NCBI RefSeq assembly: GCF_001548235.1
Contig: NZ_AP014938.1
Span: forward strand, 1,364,001 to 1,428,000
Direction: 5' to 3'
Origin: Rothia mucilaginosa
GTDB taxonomy: Bacteria > Actinomycetota > Actinomycetes > Actinomycetales > Micrococcaceae
Length of the DNA stretch: 64,000 nucleotides
A model generated the notes under the pieces. The model was not told where the DNA came from and made no database searches. It was given only the letters and a program-made list of their open reading frames with translations. Position 1 is the first letter of the stretch. Each line of letters opens with the position of its first letter. This document shows positions 17,263-25,787 of this stretch, piece by piece. The translations under genes and the position numbers were made by a program.

Positions 17263-17909
17263 GCGAGACCCTGACCACCGCGCGCCGCGCGATGCTGCAC
17301 CGGCGCGTCCGCTTCATCGTTGGCTTCACGATCACGTACAACGTAATCGAGGCAATCGTCGCAGTCTGGGCAGGCGTCCTCGCCTCGTCCGCGGCGCTCA
17401 TCGGCTTCGGGCTCGACTCGGTTGTCGAGGTACTCTCGGCCGCGGCCGTCACCTGGCAGTTCACCCGCAAGGACCCTGAGCGGTGGGAAACGGTCACTGT
17501 CAAGGCCATCGGCATCGCGTTCTTCGCGCTGGCGGCCTACGTCTCGATCGACGCGGTGCTGGCCCTGGTCGGTCAGGAGGGCCCTGACCGTAGCCCGCTG
17601 GGTCTCGGCATCACCGCGCTGAGCCTGGTTGTCATGCCTCTGCTGGCGTGGATTGAGGTCCGCACCGGGCGGGAGCTGGGCTCCAAGAGCGTGATGGCCG
17701 ACGCCAAGCAGCTCATCCTGTGCATCTATCTCTCCGGTGCGGTGTTCATCGGCCTCGTCCTCGACAGCCTGTTCGGCTGGTGGTGGGCTGACTCGGTCGC
17801 GGCGCTGGTTGTGGCGGTGCTCGCGGTGCGCGAAGGCCTGGAGGCCTGGCGCGGCGACGTCGAGTCGCCGTTCGAAGTGCTAGAGGACCTCGAAGACGAG
17901 GACGACTGA
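17259..17909 (+). CDS. Cation efflux (CDF-like) transporter
   Basis: 216 residues with about five to six membrane helices. The family pattern SSAALIGFGLDSVVEVLSAA gives the Asp and Glu in helix 2 where CDF transporters bind metal. A second site follows MADAKQ, and the last helix has WWADSVAALVVAVLAVREG. The short C-terminus is acidic (DLEDEDD) and lacks the usual cytoplasmic CDF domain. Coupled to cmtR, it is most likely the metal exporter controlled by it; the substrate is inferred from the regulator. Codon choice is richer in GTC and CTC than in neighbouring genes, and the pair lies between duplicated sequence, which suggests acquisition. Confidence 0.82.
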   Translation: MSETLTTARRAMLHRRVRFIVGFTITYNVIEAIVAVWAGVLASSAALIGFGLDSVVEVLSAAAVTWQFTRKDPERWETVTVKAIGIAFFALAAYVSIDAVLALVGQEGPDRSPLGLGITALSLVVMPLLAWIEVRTGRELGSKSVMADAKQLILCIYLSGAVFIGLVLDSLFGWWWADSVAALVVAVLAVREGLEAWRGDVESPFEVLEDLEDEDD

Positions 17910-17947
17910 CCCGTCACCCGGCGATGAAGAGCCAGTGGTGCAACCCA

Positions 17948-18101
17948 GACATGTGCTACGAAAACCCGCTCTACATGGCTGAACTTGCCGCCATGGCCGA
18001 TCTCATTGCGGCGGGTCGACTGCAGCTGGGTATGGACTTCAACTTGAAGATGCTTGAGGCAATCGTGAAGGAGATTAAGCCCGCGCTGACCACCAAGTAT
18101 T
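17948..18101 (+). pseudogene. Internally deleted second copy of the LLM oxidoreductase
   Basis: It begins at sequence matching the RYENPLYMAELAAMADLI region of the gene at 15609, runs through GRLQLG, then jumps to MDFNLKMLEAIVKEIKP, the C-terminus. The join lies at CAGCTGGG, an 8-bp sequence present at both breakpoints of the intact copy (about 16014 and 16629). It therefore looks like a microhomology deletion of about 615 bp, exactly in frame. An open frame of 66 codons from 17924 passes through it, but it has no catalytic region and no promoter. Confidence 0.85.
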
Positions 18102-18178
18102 ATTCTGCGCCAAGCTGTTTTTAGCGCTCTATGACGCGCTGAGATGCTTGTTCCCATACAGCTTGAGCCGTACATGCA

Positions 18179-18223
18179 GTAATGCCCCGGCAGGCACCCG
18201 CAAGGGTTCCGCCGGGGCATTAC
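18179..18223. terminator. Long hairpin terminator between convergent units
   Basis: Arms GTAATGCCCCGGC and GCCGGGGCATTAC, perfectly complementary, just before the 3' end of the glycosylase gene. Confidence 0.75.
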
Positions 18224-18236
18224 TATGCTCACGTTC

Positions 18237-18755
18237 TTAGAACTCTTTCGTCTTTTCCCAGGGCTCAATAGCGCCCGGCACCACCTCAAAAAGCGGATGC
18301 GCACACGCCGCTAACTCGCCGCGCGCCGCCAAACGCTCGCTCAACCGGTGCTCCCACTCGGGGTCGCGCCCCGCCACCTTGTGCTGCAGAAAAGCAAGCT
18401 CGTACTCCAGCTGACCCAGAGGAACGGGAATCGGCGTGACCGAAGCGTACGGGCTTTCTGCCTTGTCGGCGCAGTTTTTGCCAGCGCTATTTTCGCCCGC
18501 ACCATTTTCGCCCGCACCAATCAGCGCACGGTTGAAAGAGTAGCCTCGGGCATCCGCCTCATCCGCCAGCCCGGATAGGTAGGCGGCAACCGCCTCCAAC
18601 GGCTGCGGATGCGCACGAAAACGAATCAGCTGCGGATGATTCGTATACCCGCGCGTCAGACCCCGCAGAACCTTCTGCGCCAGCAGGGTTTCACGCCAGC
18701 AGGCGACCAGGGCGCGGCGATCGAGCAGGGAGGGGTGCAGGGACCAAATGCGCAC
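18237..18755 (-). CDS. Pyrimidine dimer DNA glycosylase-like protein
   Basis: 172 residues. The N-terminus RIWSLHPSLLDRRALVACWR, then LLAQKVLRGLTRGYTNHPQLIRF, matches the Pyr_excise family related to phage T4 endonuclease V. That enzyme cuts at UV-induced dimers by glycosylase/AP-lyase action. The C-terminal half has LEYELAFLQHKVAGRDPEWE. Between them is an insert (IGAGENGAGENSAGKN) encoded by a perfect 15-bp tandem repeat at 18489-18518. The start is GTG at 18755, two bases from the stop of the upstream methyltransferase gene, so they are one transcription unit. A fragment of this gene is duplicated at 16723. Confidence 0.82.
   Translation of the reverse strand: MRIWSLHPSLLDRRALVACWRETLLAQKVLRGLTRGYTNHPQLIRFRAHPQPLEAVAAYLSGLADEADARGYSFNRALIGAGENGAGENSAGKNCADKAESPYASVTPIPVPLGQLEYELAFLQHKVAGRDPEWEHRLSERLAARGELAACAHPLFEVVPGAIEPWEKTKEF
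18489..18518 (-). repeat. 15-bp tandem repeat inside the glycosylase gene
   Basis: Two perfect copies of ATTTTCGCCCGCACC on the plus strand. They encode the GAGEN units of the inserted Gly/Glu/Asn-rich loop and keep the frame. Confidence 0.85.
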
Positions 18756-18757
18756 GC

Positions 18758-20509
18758 TTAGCCCTGCTCTTCTGCAGTGTTTGCGGCAGCCGATTCTGCG
18801 CTCGCGTGCTCGTCGCTAAAGTGCAGGAAGCTCTTGAGCACCAGCTCACGCACCGCGTGCAGCAGGGTATCGCGCGGATGCTGCTCCTGCGTACCGCGTG
18901 CCGCGGCGGCCGCCTCGTCGTATTCGGGCCAGGACAGCAGCATGGCAAGGGCCGCCACAATCTGACCGACGGCAAGCTCACCATCGCTTGCCGACGCAAA
19001 GCCCGCCGTCTCGGTGGAGAGCAGCTGGGTGCGGCACAGACCTGAACCGGCACGCAGCAAAATGACGCTGGGGTGCTCGGCGCCGGGGCGGCCGTGGCGT
19101 TCCTCGGTGACGTCCTCGGCGACCTCCAGGTGCGTGGCGAGGAGCGCCTCATCGTCCATGGCGGCGAGGCGGTCGTAGCGGCGTACGGACTCGGTGAGGG
19201 CGCGGGCAATGGGCTGCTGAATCGGGTAGGTAATCTCCTCGAATCGCTGCAGGGGCTCGGTTACGCCTGCCGCGGTAGATTCGTTCGGGCGGCGCAGCCA
19301 AATCATGCCGAAACCAATAGAATGAACGTTCCGGGAAGCGAAGTCGTTCAGGTACGCCACGTAGGTCTGCTCGTAGTGGCTGCGGTCGCGGTTCTCGCTC
19401 GCATCCTTCAGCCAGGTTTCCGCGTAGGAGGCGGGGGTCAGCGCCTCACGCTGAATGAACCACGCCTCCGCACCGCCGTCGGCAACCCAGGCACGCGGAC
19501 GCTCATCCCACGGGCGGGGTGCTTCCGGGTCCGCCGAGTCGCGAATAATCTCCCAGTTGCCCAGCATCTGCGCGCGGCCACCGGGCACCAGCACCGACGG
19601 CAGCTGGCGCACCATCGTGCTCACAATTTCGTCACCGGGCAGGCCGCCGTCACGGTAGGTGAACTGCTCCTCGGCGCTCTCACCGGCAACGCGCGGGGTA
19701 ATCACGAACGGCGGGTTCGACACCACCAGGTCAAAAAGCTCACCGGCGACCGGCTCCAGCAGGGAACCCATGCGCAGGCTCACGCGCGCCTGCGGGTTCT
19801 GCGAATCAATATTGAGCGCCTGCGCGTTCAGCAGCAGGTTAAAACGGGTGAACGCCAGGGCACGTTCCGAAATATCGGTGGCGGTCACGTGCTCAGCGTG
19901 GGCGAGCAGGTGGAAAGTCTGAATACCGCAGCCGGTGCCCACATCCAGGGCACGCTTGACGGGGGTGCGCTCGGTAATCTGCGCCAGCGTCAGGGAGGCG
20001 TGACCGATGCCGAGCACGTGATCCTTGCGGAGCACGCCGGGACGCTGATGCGCACCCAGGTCGGCGGCAACAAAGATTTCGGTGCCGTCATCGGCGGCGT
20101 GCGGGCGCAGGTCAACGCTCGCAGTCCAGCGGGAGGAATCCTCAGCGTCGCGCTCAATCAGCGCGGCGTCCGCGAAGTCCTGCAGGGTCTCGCCGAAGAC
20201 CTCTGCGGCCTCCGCCTCGGTGAGCGGGCGAGCCAGCAGGAAAAACGCCAGCAGACGCGCCAGGTTCTTCTCACCCACACTGTAATCGTCGCGCAGAATG
20301 TGCTCCACACGCCACAGACCCGGAACCACCTGGTCACGAGCCATCGCCTCAGCCGCCTCAACACCCAACAGCTCCTGCACAGCGTCATAGCTGTAATTCA
20401 ACGCCAGCAGGCGTTCACGGATGCGGGTCAGGCGGGCGTAATCATCGCTGCGGGGAGCATCCGCAACGGCGGCATACTCGGGAGCAAAAGAGGCGGCAGA
20501 AATAGTCAT
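18758..20509 (-). CDS. Class I SAM-dependent methyltransferase
   Basis: 583 residues. An N-terminal helical region (LLALNYSYDAVQELLG to FADAALIERD) resembles the DUF7059-type domain of actinobacterial methyltransferases. The catalytic domain has SAM motif I ALDVGTGCGIQTFHLL, the acidic loop TATDISERALAFTRFN, and motif IV SNPPFVITPR. NPPF is typical of enzymes methylating a planar amine in rRNA or a protein glutamine, but the substrate cannot be read here. A C-terminal extension of about 200 residues follows. The ATG at 20509 is supported by TAGAAT 7 nt upstream. The pyrimidine-dimer glycosylase gene follows in the same unit. Confidence 0.85.
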   Translation of the reverse strand: MTISAASFAPEYAAVADAPRSDDYARLTRIRERLLALNYSYDAVQELLGVEAAEAMARDQVVPGLWRVEHILRDDYSVGEKNLARLLAFFLLARPLTEAEAAEVFGETLQDFADAALIERDAEDSSRWTASVDLRPHAADDGTEIFVAADLGAHQRPGVLRKDHVLGIGHASLTLAQITERTPVKRALDVGTGCGIQTFHLLAHAEHVTATDISERALAFTRFNLLLNAQALNIDSQNPQARVSLRMGSLLEPVAGELFDLVVSNPPFVITPRVAGESAEEQFTYRDGGLPGDEIVSTMVRQLPSVLVPGGRAQMLGNWEIIRDSADPEAPRPWDERPRAWVADGGAEAWFIQREALTPASYAETWLKDASENRDRSHYEQTYVAYLNDFASRNVHSIGFGMIWLRRPNESTAAGVTEPLQRFEEITYPIQQPIARALTESVRRYDRLAAMDDEALLATHLEVAEDVTEERHGRPGAEHPSVILLRAGSGLCRTQLLSTETAGFASASDGELAVGQIVAALAMLLSWPEYDEAAAAARGTQEQHPRDTLLHAVRELVLKSFLHFSDEHASAESAAANTAEEQG

Positions 20510-20516
20510 GCACACC

Positions 20517-20522
20517 ATTCTA
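20517..20522 (-). promoter_or_regulatory. -10 element for the methyltransferase gene, leaderless
   Basis: TAGAAT on the minus strand, 7 nt before the ATG at 20509. Confidence 0.5.
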
Positions 20523-20674
20523 CGCACCCGCCGCACCCGACCGCCCTGCCCAGCTGCCTTACCTAACCGCCCGAGCGCGCCGCACCGCTGCATGTGTTTT
20601 CCAGCTCCGACCCACCCACTGACCAAAACCGTCATCTGCGCAAGAGTACCCAGCCCATCGCATACACTGAAACC

Positions 20675-21133
20675 ATGAGTAACCTGTACCCCGATGAAAG
20701 TATCAGCGTCGACAAGTGCTGGGAGCGTCTGCACGCAAACACTCTCGGCCGCCTCATCCTCACTGACGGACAGCACGTTGATGTGCTGCCCGTGCTCTAC
20801 GCCGTCGCCAGCCAAGACGACAAGCAGGAAATCTACATCCGCACCACCCGCGGCAACAAGTTCTCCTCCGTGGTGGTCAGCCGCCGCGTCGCCTTCGAAA
20901 TCGATGAAACCCTCGAAGACGGCATCCGCTCCGTCATCGTGGTCGGTATCGCCCACTGGCTGCCGCCGGAAATGACCCCGCAGATCGTGCGCACCTTCGA
21001 CCTGCCCGATTCCGAAACCCACGAAATGCAGTGGGTGCGCATTGCGCCGCAGACTGTGTACGGTCGCGAATACCCGCTGCTGCCCGCATACCTGGACGGC
21101 ACCCACCCCGACTCTGACACCCTCACCAGCTAG
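20675..21133 (+). CDS. Pyridoxamine 5'-phosphate oxidase-family FMN-binding protein
   Basis: 152 residues with the split-barrel pattern of this family: CWERLHANTLGRLILTDGQ, VDVLPVLYAVASQD, IYIRTTRGNKFSSVVVSRRV and VAFEIDETLEDGIRSVIVVG. Such small proteins bind FMN, F420 or haem, and many are not true PdxH enzymes. The exact activity is open. The ATG at 20675 has TACACT six bases upstream and no Shine-Dalgarno, so it is probably leaderless. It is divergent from the methyltransferase across 165 bp. Confidence 0.78.
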   Translation: MSNLYPDESISVDKCWERLHANTLGRLILTDGQHVDVLPVLYAVASQDDKQEIYIRTTRGNKFSSVVVSRRVAFEIDETLEDGIRSVIVVGIAHWLPPEMTPQIVRTFDLPDSETHEMQWVRIAPQTVYGREYPLLPAYLDGTHPDSDTLTS

Positions 21134-21474
21134 AAACGCAGGTGAGCGGGTGCGGTGCGCCCCAGCACCCGCCTCCATGTACCCCGTGCACACACCACCG
21201 CTTCGGTACCGTATGATGTACCGAGTACCCTGCGCACTCATGCAAGCTCAACACGCCCGGTCCTCATCAACTAGAACCGTGCCAGCTCGCCCAGTGCCGG
21301 GCCACCGCGCGCTCGCCGCATGAAACGCACCGAACGCACCACATCAACTCAACATAAACTACACCCCCACCGATCACCTCACCCACGTACAACCACAACC
21401 GACCGGCGCCCACAAGCGCCAGCGTAGGTTATGGTTGAATACGTAGCTTTTCAACACACAGATAGAGGAGTGCC
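21134..21474. other. 341-bp intergenic region before topA
   Basis: Holds a GC-rich hairpin at 21146-21172 (GCGGGTGC and GCACCCGC) that may end the upstream transcript. GAGGAG precedes the topA GTG start. No tRNA or reading frame of note is seen. Confidence 0.5.
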
Positions 21475-24291
21475 GTGCCCGCTCAGGCAAAGACCGGAAA
21501 AGCCCTGCTGATTGTGGAGTCTCCCTCCAAGGTCAAAACCATTAGCAGCTACCTCGGCGAGGACTACCTTGTCGACTCGTCCATGGGCCATATCCGCGAC
21601 CTTCCGCAGCCCTCCGAACTGCCCGAAAACCTCAAAAAGAGCCCCGTCGGCAAGTTCGCTGTCAACGTTGAAGAGAACTTCGAACCCTACTACGTGGTCA
21701 ACCCCGACAAAAAGAAAAAGGTCGCCGAACTCAAGCGCAAGCTCAAAGAAGTAGACGCGCTCTACCTGGCAACCGATGGTGACCGCGAAGGTGAAGCCAT
21801 TGCATGGCACCTGAAGGAAGTCCTCAAGCCCAAGGTACCCGTCTACCGCATGACCTTCCCCGAAATCACCCGGGAAGCCATTCAGCGCGCCTTCGGCGAA
21901 CTGCGCGATATCGACCTGCACCTGGTCGACGCACAGGAAACCCGCCGCATCCTCGACCGCATCTACGGTTACGAAATTTCCCCCGTACTCTGGCGCAAGG
22001 TCGGCCGCGGCCTCTCCGCAGGCCGCGTGCAGTCCGTCGCAACCCGCCTCGTCGTCGAGCGCGAACGCGAACGCATGGCATTCGTCGCCGCCAACTACTG
22101 GGACCTAACCGGACGCTTCCTCACCGCAGCCTCCGAAGGCTTTGACGCCAAGCTGGTCGCCGTAGACGGCAACCGTGTCGCAACCGGCAAGGACTTCGCC
22201 GACGACGGCACCCTCAACACCTCCAAGGTCACCCACCTGAACGAGGAAGCCGCCCGCGCGCTCGCCGCAGCCCTGCAGTCCGCCGCGTTCTCGGTACGCT
22301 CCGTTGAGACCAAGCCGTACAAGCGCCGCCCCGCAGCGCCGTTCACCACCTCCACCCTGCAGCAGGAAGCCGCACGTAAGCTGCGTTTCTCCTCCCGCGT
22401 GACCATGCAGGTGGCGCAGCGCCTCTACGAAAACGGTTACATCACCTACATGCGTACCGACTCGGTGGCACTGAGCGAGCAGGCGATCTCCGCCGCACGC
22501 CGCCAGGCCTCCGAGCTGTACGGCGCAGAATTCGTGCCCTCCGCACCGCGCGTGTACACCTCCAAGAGCAAGAACGCACAGGAAGCCCACGAAGCAATCC
22601 GCCCCGCCGGTGACACTTTCCGCACCCCGGACGCCGTGCGCGGCTCCCTGTCCAACGACGAGTTCCGCCTCTACGAACTGATCTGGAAGCGTACCGTCGC
22701 CTCCCAGATGGCTGACGCGACCGGTTCCACCGCCTCCGTGCGCCTGGGCGCCGTGGCATCTAACGGCCAGGACGCCGAGTTCGCTGCATCCGGTACCGTC
22801 ATCACCTTCCGCGGCTTCCTCGCCGCCTACGAGGAGGGCGTTGACGCATCCCGCGTGGCTGAGCGTGAGGCGAAGGACGCTGAGAAGCGCCTGCCGAACC
22901 TGACCACCGGCGAGGCACTGACCGCCGAGGCGATTGAACCCGCCGGCCACGAGACTCTGCCGCCCCCGCGCTACACCGAGGCGTCCCTCGTGAAGACCCT
23001 GGACGAGCTGGGCATTGGCCGCCCCTCCACCTACGCGGCGGTTATTTCGACCATCATGGACCGCGGATACGTGAACGTTCGTTCTGGTTCGCTGATTCCG
23101 TCCTGGATCGCGTTCTCCGTGGTGCGCCTGCTTGAATCCAGCTTTGGCCCCTACGTGAACTACGAGTTCACCGCGCAGATGGAAGAAGACCTCGACCGTA
23201 TTGCACGCGGCGAAGAATCCCGCGTCGAATGGTTGGGAGAGTTCTACTTCGGCGGCGGCTCCAAGCGCGGCCTGAAGCCCATCGTCGACAACCTCGGCGA
23301 GATTGACGCCCGCAGCATCAACTCCATCCCGATTGCGGACGGCATTGTGCTGCGCGTGGGCAAGTTCGGCCCCTACCTGGAGGCTGAAGGCACCCTCGAC
23401 ACCGAGACCGGCGAGCTGACCGAGCCGGTTCGCGCGAACGTACCCGCCGACCTGGCACCGGACGAACTGACCGAAGCGAAGGCACGTGAACTGCTCGAAC
23501 AGGGCAAGTCCGACGGCCGTGTGCTCGGCGTGGACCCCGCCACCGGCCGCCAGATTGTGGCTCGTGACGGCCGCTTCGGCCCCTACGTCACCGAGGTGAT
23601 CGAGGAGATGACCGAGGAGCAGATTCAGGCGTACCTGGACGCTCAGCCGACCGAGTACTACAAGAACGGCAAGCCCAAGCCGAAGAAGAAGCCGAAGCCC
23701 GAGAAGCCGCGCACCGCGTCCCTGTTCAAGTCCATGGACCTGGCGACCGTGACCCTGGAGCAGGCTCTGCAGCTGATGAGCCTGCCGCGCGTGCTCGGTA
23801 CCGACGCTGAGGGCGTGGAGATCACCGTGCAGAACGGCCGCTTTGGCCCGTACCTGAAGAAGGGCACGGACTCCCGCTCGATTGGCAGCGAGGACGAGAT
23901 TTTCACGATTACGCTGGAGCAGGCACTGGAGATTTACTCCCAGCCGAAGCAGCGCGGTCGTGCGGCGGCTAAGCCTCCGCTGGCTGAGCTGGGCGTGGAC
24001 CCGGTCAGCGAGAAGAAGATCGTGGTGAAGGACGGCCGCTTTGGCCCGTACATCACCGACGGTATTACGAACATTACGGTTCCGCGTGCGGAGTCGGTCG
24101 AGTCGCTGACCCACGAGCGTGCGGTGCAGCTGCTGGCTGACAAGCGCGCGAAGGGCCCGGTCAAGCGTAAGACCGCCGCGAAGAAGACCACCACGGCTAA
24201 GAAGACGACTGCTAAGAAGACGACTGCAAAGTCTACTACCGCGAAGAAGACGACCACTCGTAAGACCGCGGCAAAGAAGACCGCCGAGTAG
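21475..24291 (+). CDS. topA: DNA topoisomerase I
   Basis: 938-residue type IA topoisomerase that relaxes negative supercoils. The TOPRIM domain begins LLIVESPSKVKTISSYL and contains the acidic metal site ATDGDREGEAIAWHL. The active-site region GYITYMRTDSVAL places the nucleophile at Tyr325, followed by AQEAHEAIRP. The C-terminus lacks zinc fingers and instead carries repeated modules of the type DGRFGPYVTE, NGRFGPYLKK and DGRFGPYITD, as in actinobacterial TopA. It ends in a long Lys/Thr/Ala tail (repeats of AKKTT) resembling histone H1. GTG start with GAGGAG upstream. Confidence 0.96.
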   Translation: MPAQAKTGKALLIVESPSKVKTISSYLGEDYLVDSSMGHIRDLPQPSELPENLKKSPVGKFAVNVEENFEPYYVVNPDKKKKVAELKRKLKEVDALYLATDGDREGEAIAWHLKEVLKPKVPVYRMTFPEITREAIQRAFGELRDIDLHLVDAQETRRILDRIYGYEISPVLWRKVGRGLSAGRVQSVATRLVVERERERMAFVAANYWDLTGRFLTAASEGFDAKLVAVDGNRVATGKDFADDGTLNTSKVTHLNEEAARALAAALQSAAFSVRSVETKPYKRRPAAPFTTSTLQQEAARKLRFSSRVTMQVAQRLYENGYITYMRTDSVALSEQAISAARRQASELYGAEFVPSAPRVYTSKSKNAQEAHEAIRPAGDTFRTPDAVRGSLSNDEFRLYELIWKRTVASQMADATGSTASVRLGAVASNGQDAEFAASGTVITFRGFLAAYEEGVDASRVAEREAKDAEKRLPNLTTGEALTAEAIEPAGHETLPPPRYTEASLVKTLDELGIGRPSTYAAVISTIMDRGYVNVRSGSLIPSWIAFSVVRLLESSFGPYVNYEFTAQMEEDLDRIARGEESRVEWLGEFYFGGGSKRGLKPIVDNLGEIDARSINSIPIADGIVLRVGKFGPYLEAEGTLDTETGELTEPVRANVPADLAPDELTEAKARELLEQGKSDGRVLGVDPATGRQIVARDGRFGPYVTEVIEEMTEEQIQAYLDAQPTEYYKNGKPKPKKKPKPEKPRTASLFKSMDLATVTLEQALQLMSLPRVLGTDAEGVEITVQNGRFGPYLKKGTDSRSIGSEDEIFTITLEQALEIYSQPKQRGRAAAKPPLAELGVDPVSEKKIVVKDGRFGPYITDGITNITVPRAESVESLTHERAVQLLADKRAKGPVKRKTAAKKTTTAKKTTAKKTTAKSTTAKKTTTRKTAAKKTAE

Positions 24292-24315
24292 CCGAGCGTA
24301 GTTCTTTCTGAACTG

Positions 24316-24373
24316 AAGGCGCAGGATGCGTCCCGAAACCCCCGCGTGGGGTGGGGCGTCTCCTGCGCCTTTT
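24316..24373 (+). terminator. Terminator after topA
   Basis: Arms AAGGCGCAGGA and TCCTGCGCCTT enclose a GC-rich inner stem and are followed by TTTTG. The rest of the 332-bp gap before ppx shows no gene. Confidence 0.8.
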
Positions 24374-24623
24374 GCGTGCCCGGGAAAATGGATGCCCGGC
24401 GAACGTTTGTGCTCGGGGTGCTCGGAGGTGCGGCGCGTTTTGTTCCCGTGCTGTGTTTCTTAGGCTTGCGCTGCGTTTTTGTGCCCGCGCTGTGTTGATG
24501 CTGGGCATCCGCCCGGATTGTTTGCGGAGTGAGCCGCGCCTCTGACAGACTGGAAGAGGCGCCGCACCTGCGGTACCGCACACAGATAATATCCCGCCGC
24601 GCGGCGGGGGAGGGGAGCGCACC

Positions 24624-25595
24624 GTGCGCCTGGGAGTTCTGGATGTCGGGTCGAATACGGTCCACCTGCTACTGATTGACGGCAGCCCTGGAGCGCGCCC
24701 CGAACCGTACGCGTCGCACAAGATTCCGCTGCAGCTCGTGCAGTATCTCGACGCTGAGGGCAATATTTCGCAGGAGGGCGCGGACGCGCTGACCCGCTTT
24801 GTGGCCAGCGCCCGCGACTTCGCCATCGAGAATGAGGCGGAGGACCTGCTGGCGTTCTCCACGAGCGCTATCCGTGAGGCGGGTAATGGTGCGGCGGTGC
24901 TGCATCAGGTGCGTGAGCAGACCGGCGTGAGCCTGAACGGTATTTCGGGCGACCAGGAGGCGGCGATTACGTACTTTGCGGTGCGCCGCTGGCAGGGTTG
25001 GGGTGCGGGCCGCATCCTTGATTTTGATATTGGTGGCGGCTCGTTTGAGTTTTCGACGGGCACGAACGCGCTACCGGATGCGGCGATGAGTGTGCCGTTG
25101 GGTGCGGGCCGTTTGACGCGTGAGTTTTTTGATGAGCAGCCGCCGAAGCCGAAGCAGGTGAAGCGTCTGCGTAAGTATGTGCGTGAGCAGATTGTCCCGG
25201 TCGCGGAGAACCTGTTGCAGTATGGCACGCCGGATATGACGGTGGGTACGTCGAAGACGTTCCGTTCGTTGGCGCGTATTTGTGGTGCGGCGCCGTATTC
25301 GGCGGGCCCGCATGTGAAGCGTGAGATGCATCTGCAGGATTTGCGCCTGTGGACTCGCCGTATGGAGGCGATGACGGTGTCTGAGCGTGCTGACCTGCCG
25401 GGTGTTTCGAAGACGCGTGCGGAGCAGATGCTGGCGGGTGCTATCGCTGCGGAGGCGGCGATGGAGGCGTTTGGTATTGAGACGATGCGTGTGTGCCCGT
25501 GGGCGCTGCGTGAGGGCCTGATCCTGAAGCGTATTGAGCACCTGGCGGAGGGTACGGGTACTCCGGTCAACCCGAAGACCCTCCTGGGTGAGTAG
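24624..25595 (+). CDS. ppx: Ppx/GppA-family phosphatase
   Basis: 323 residues of the exopolyphosphatase/guanosine pentaphosphatase family in the actin-like ATPase fold. The phosphate-binding motifs are VLDVGSNTVHLLLID near the N-terminus and LDFDIGGGSFEFSTG in the middle; AFSTSAIREAGNG and GISGDQEAAITYFAV are also family marks. Actinobacterial Ppx1-type proteins of this size act mainly on short polyphosphates; that is family knowledge. GTG start behind GGGGAGGGG. It is followed by a strong hairpin. Confidence 0.88.
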   Translation: MRLGVLDVGSNTVHLLLIDGSPGARPEPYASHKIPLQLVQYLDAEGNISQEGADALTRFVASARDFAIENEAEDLLAFSTSAIREAGNGAAVLHQVREQTGVSLNGISGDQEAAITYFAVRRWQGWGAGRILDFDIGGGSFEFSTGTNALPDAAMSVPLGAGRLTREFFDEQPPKPKQVKRLRKYVREQIVPVAENLLQYGTPDMTVGTSKTFRSLARICGAAPYSAGPHVKREMHLQDLRLWTRRMEAMTVSERADLPGVSKTRAEQMLAGAIAAEAAMEAFGIETMRVCPWALREGLILKRIEHLAEGTGTPVNPKTLLGE

Positions 25596-25625
25596 CTGGT
25601 GCATAACGTGGCCGAATAGCCGCAG

Positions 25626-25672
25626 TGAACCCCGCAGGCTGGTGCGTAATGAGCGCCGGCCTGCGGGGTTCA
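25626..25672 (+). terminator. Terminator after ppx
   Basis: Perfect arms TGAACCCCGCAGGC and GCCTGCGGGGTTCA; the next bases turn AT-rich at the border of the island. Confidence 0.8.
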
Positions 25673-25787
25673 AGTTGTACTTTATTGTTTCGTGATAATC
25701 TGTGAACGTTGACGGCTGTACAGCGATGTAAAATGCGGCTGTCTAGGAAGTTTATCCACCAACAAAGTTGTCGGAAAGGAAGTGCCT

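Noticed and set aside
17924..18124. A 66-codon open frame as a small protein gene
   Set aside because: It is made of two pieces of the upstream oxidoreductase joined at an 8-bp repeat and has no promoter of its own; called as a pseudogene fragment.
22105..24114. A 669-codon open frame on the minus strand opposite topA
   Set aside because: It mirrors the topoisomerase codons, has no recognisable domain and no start signals.
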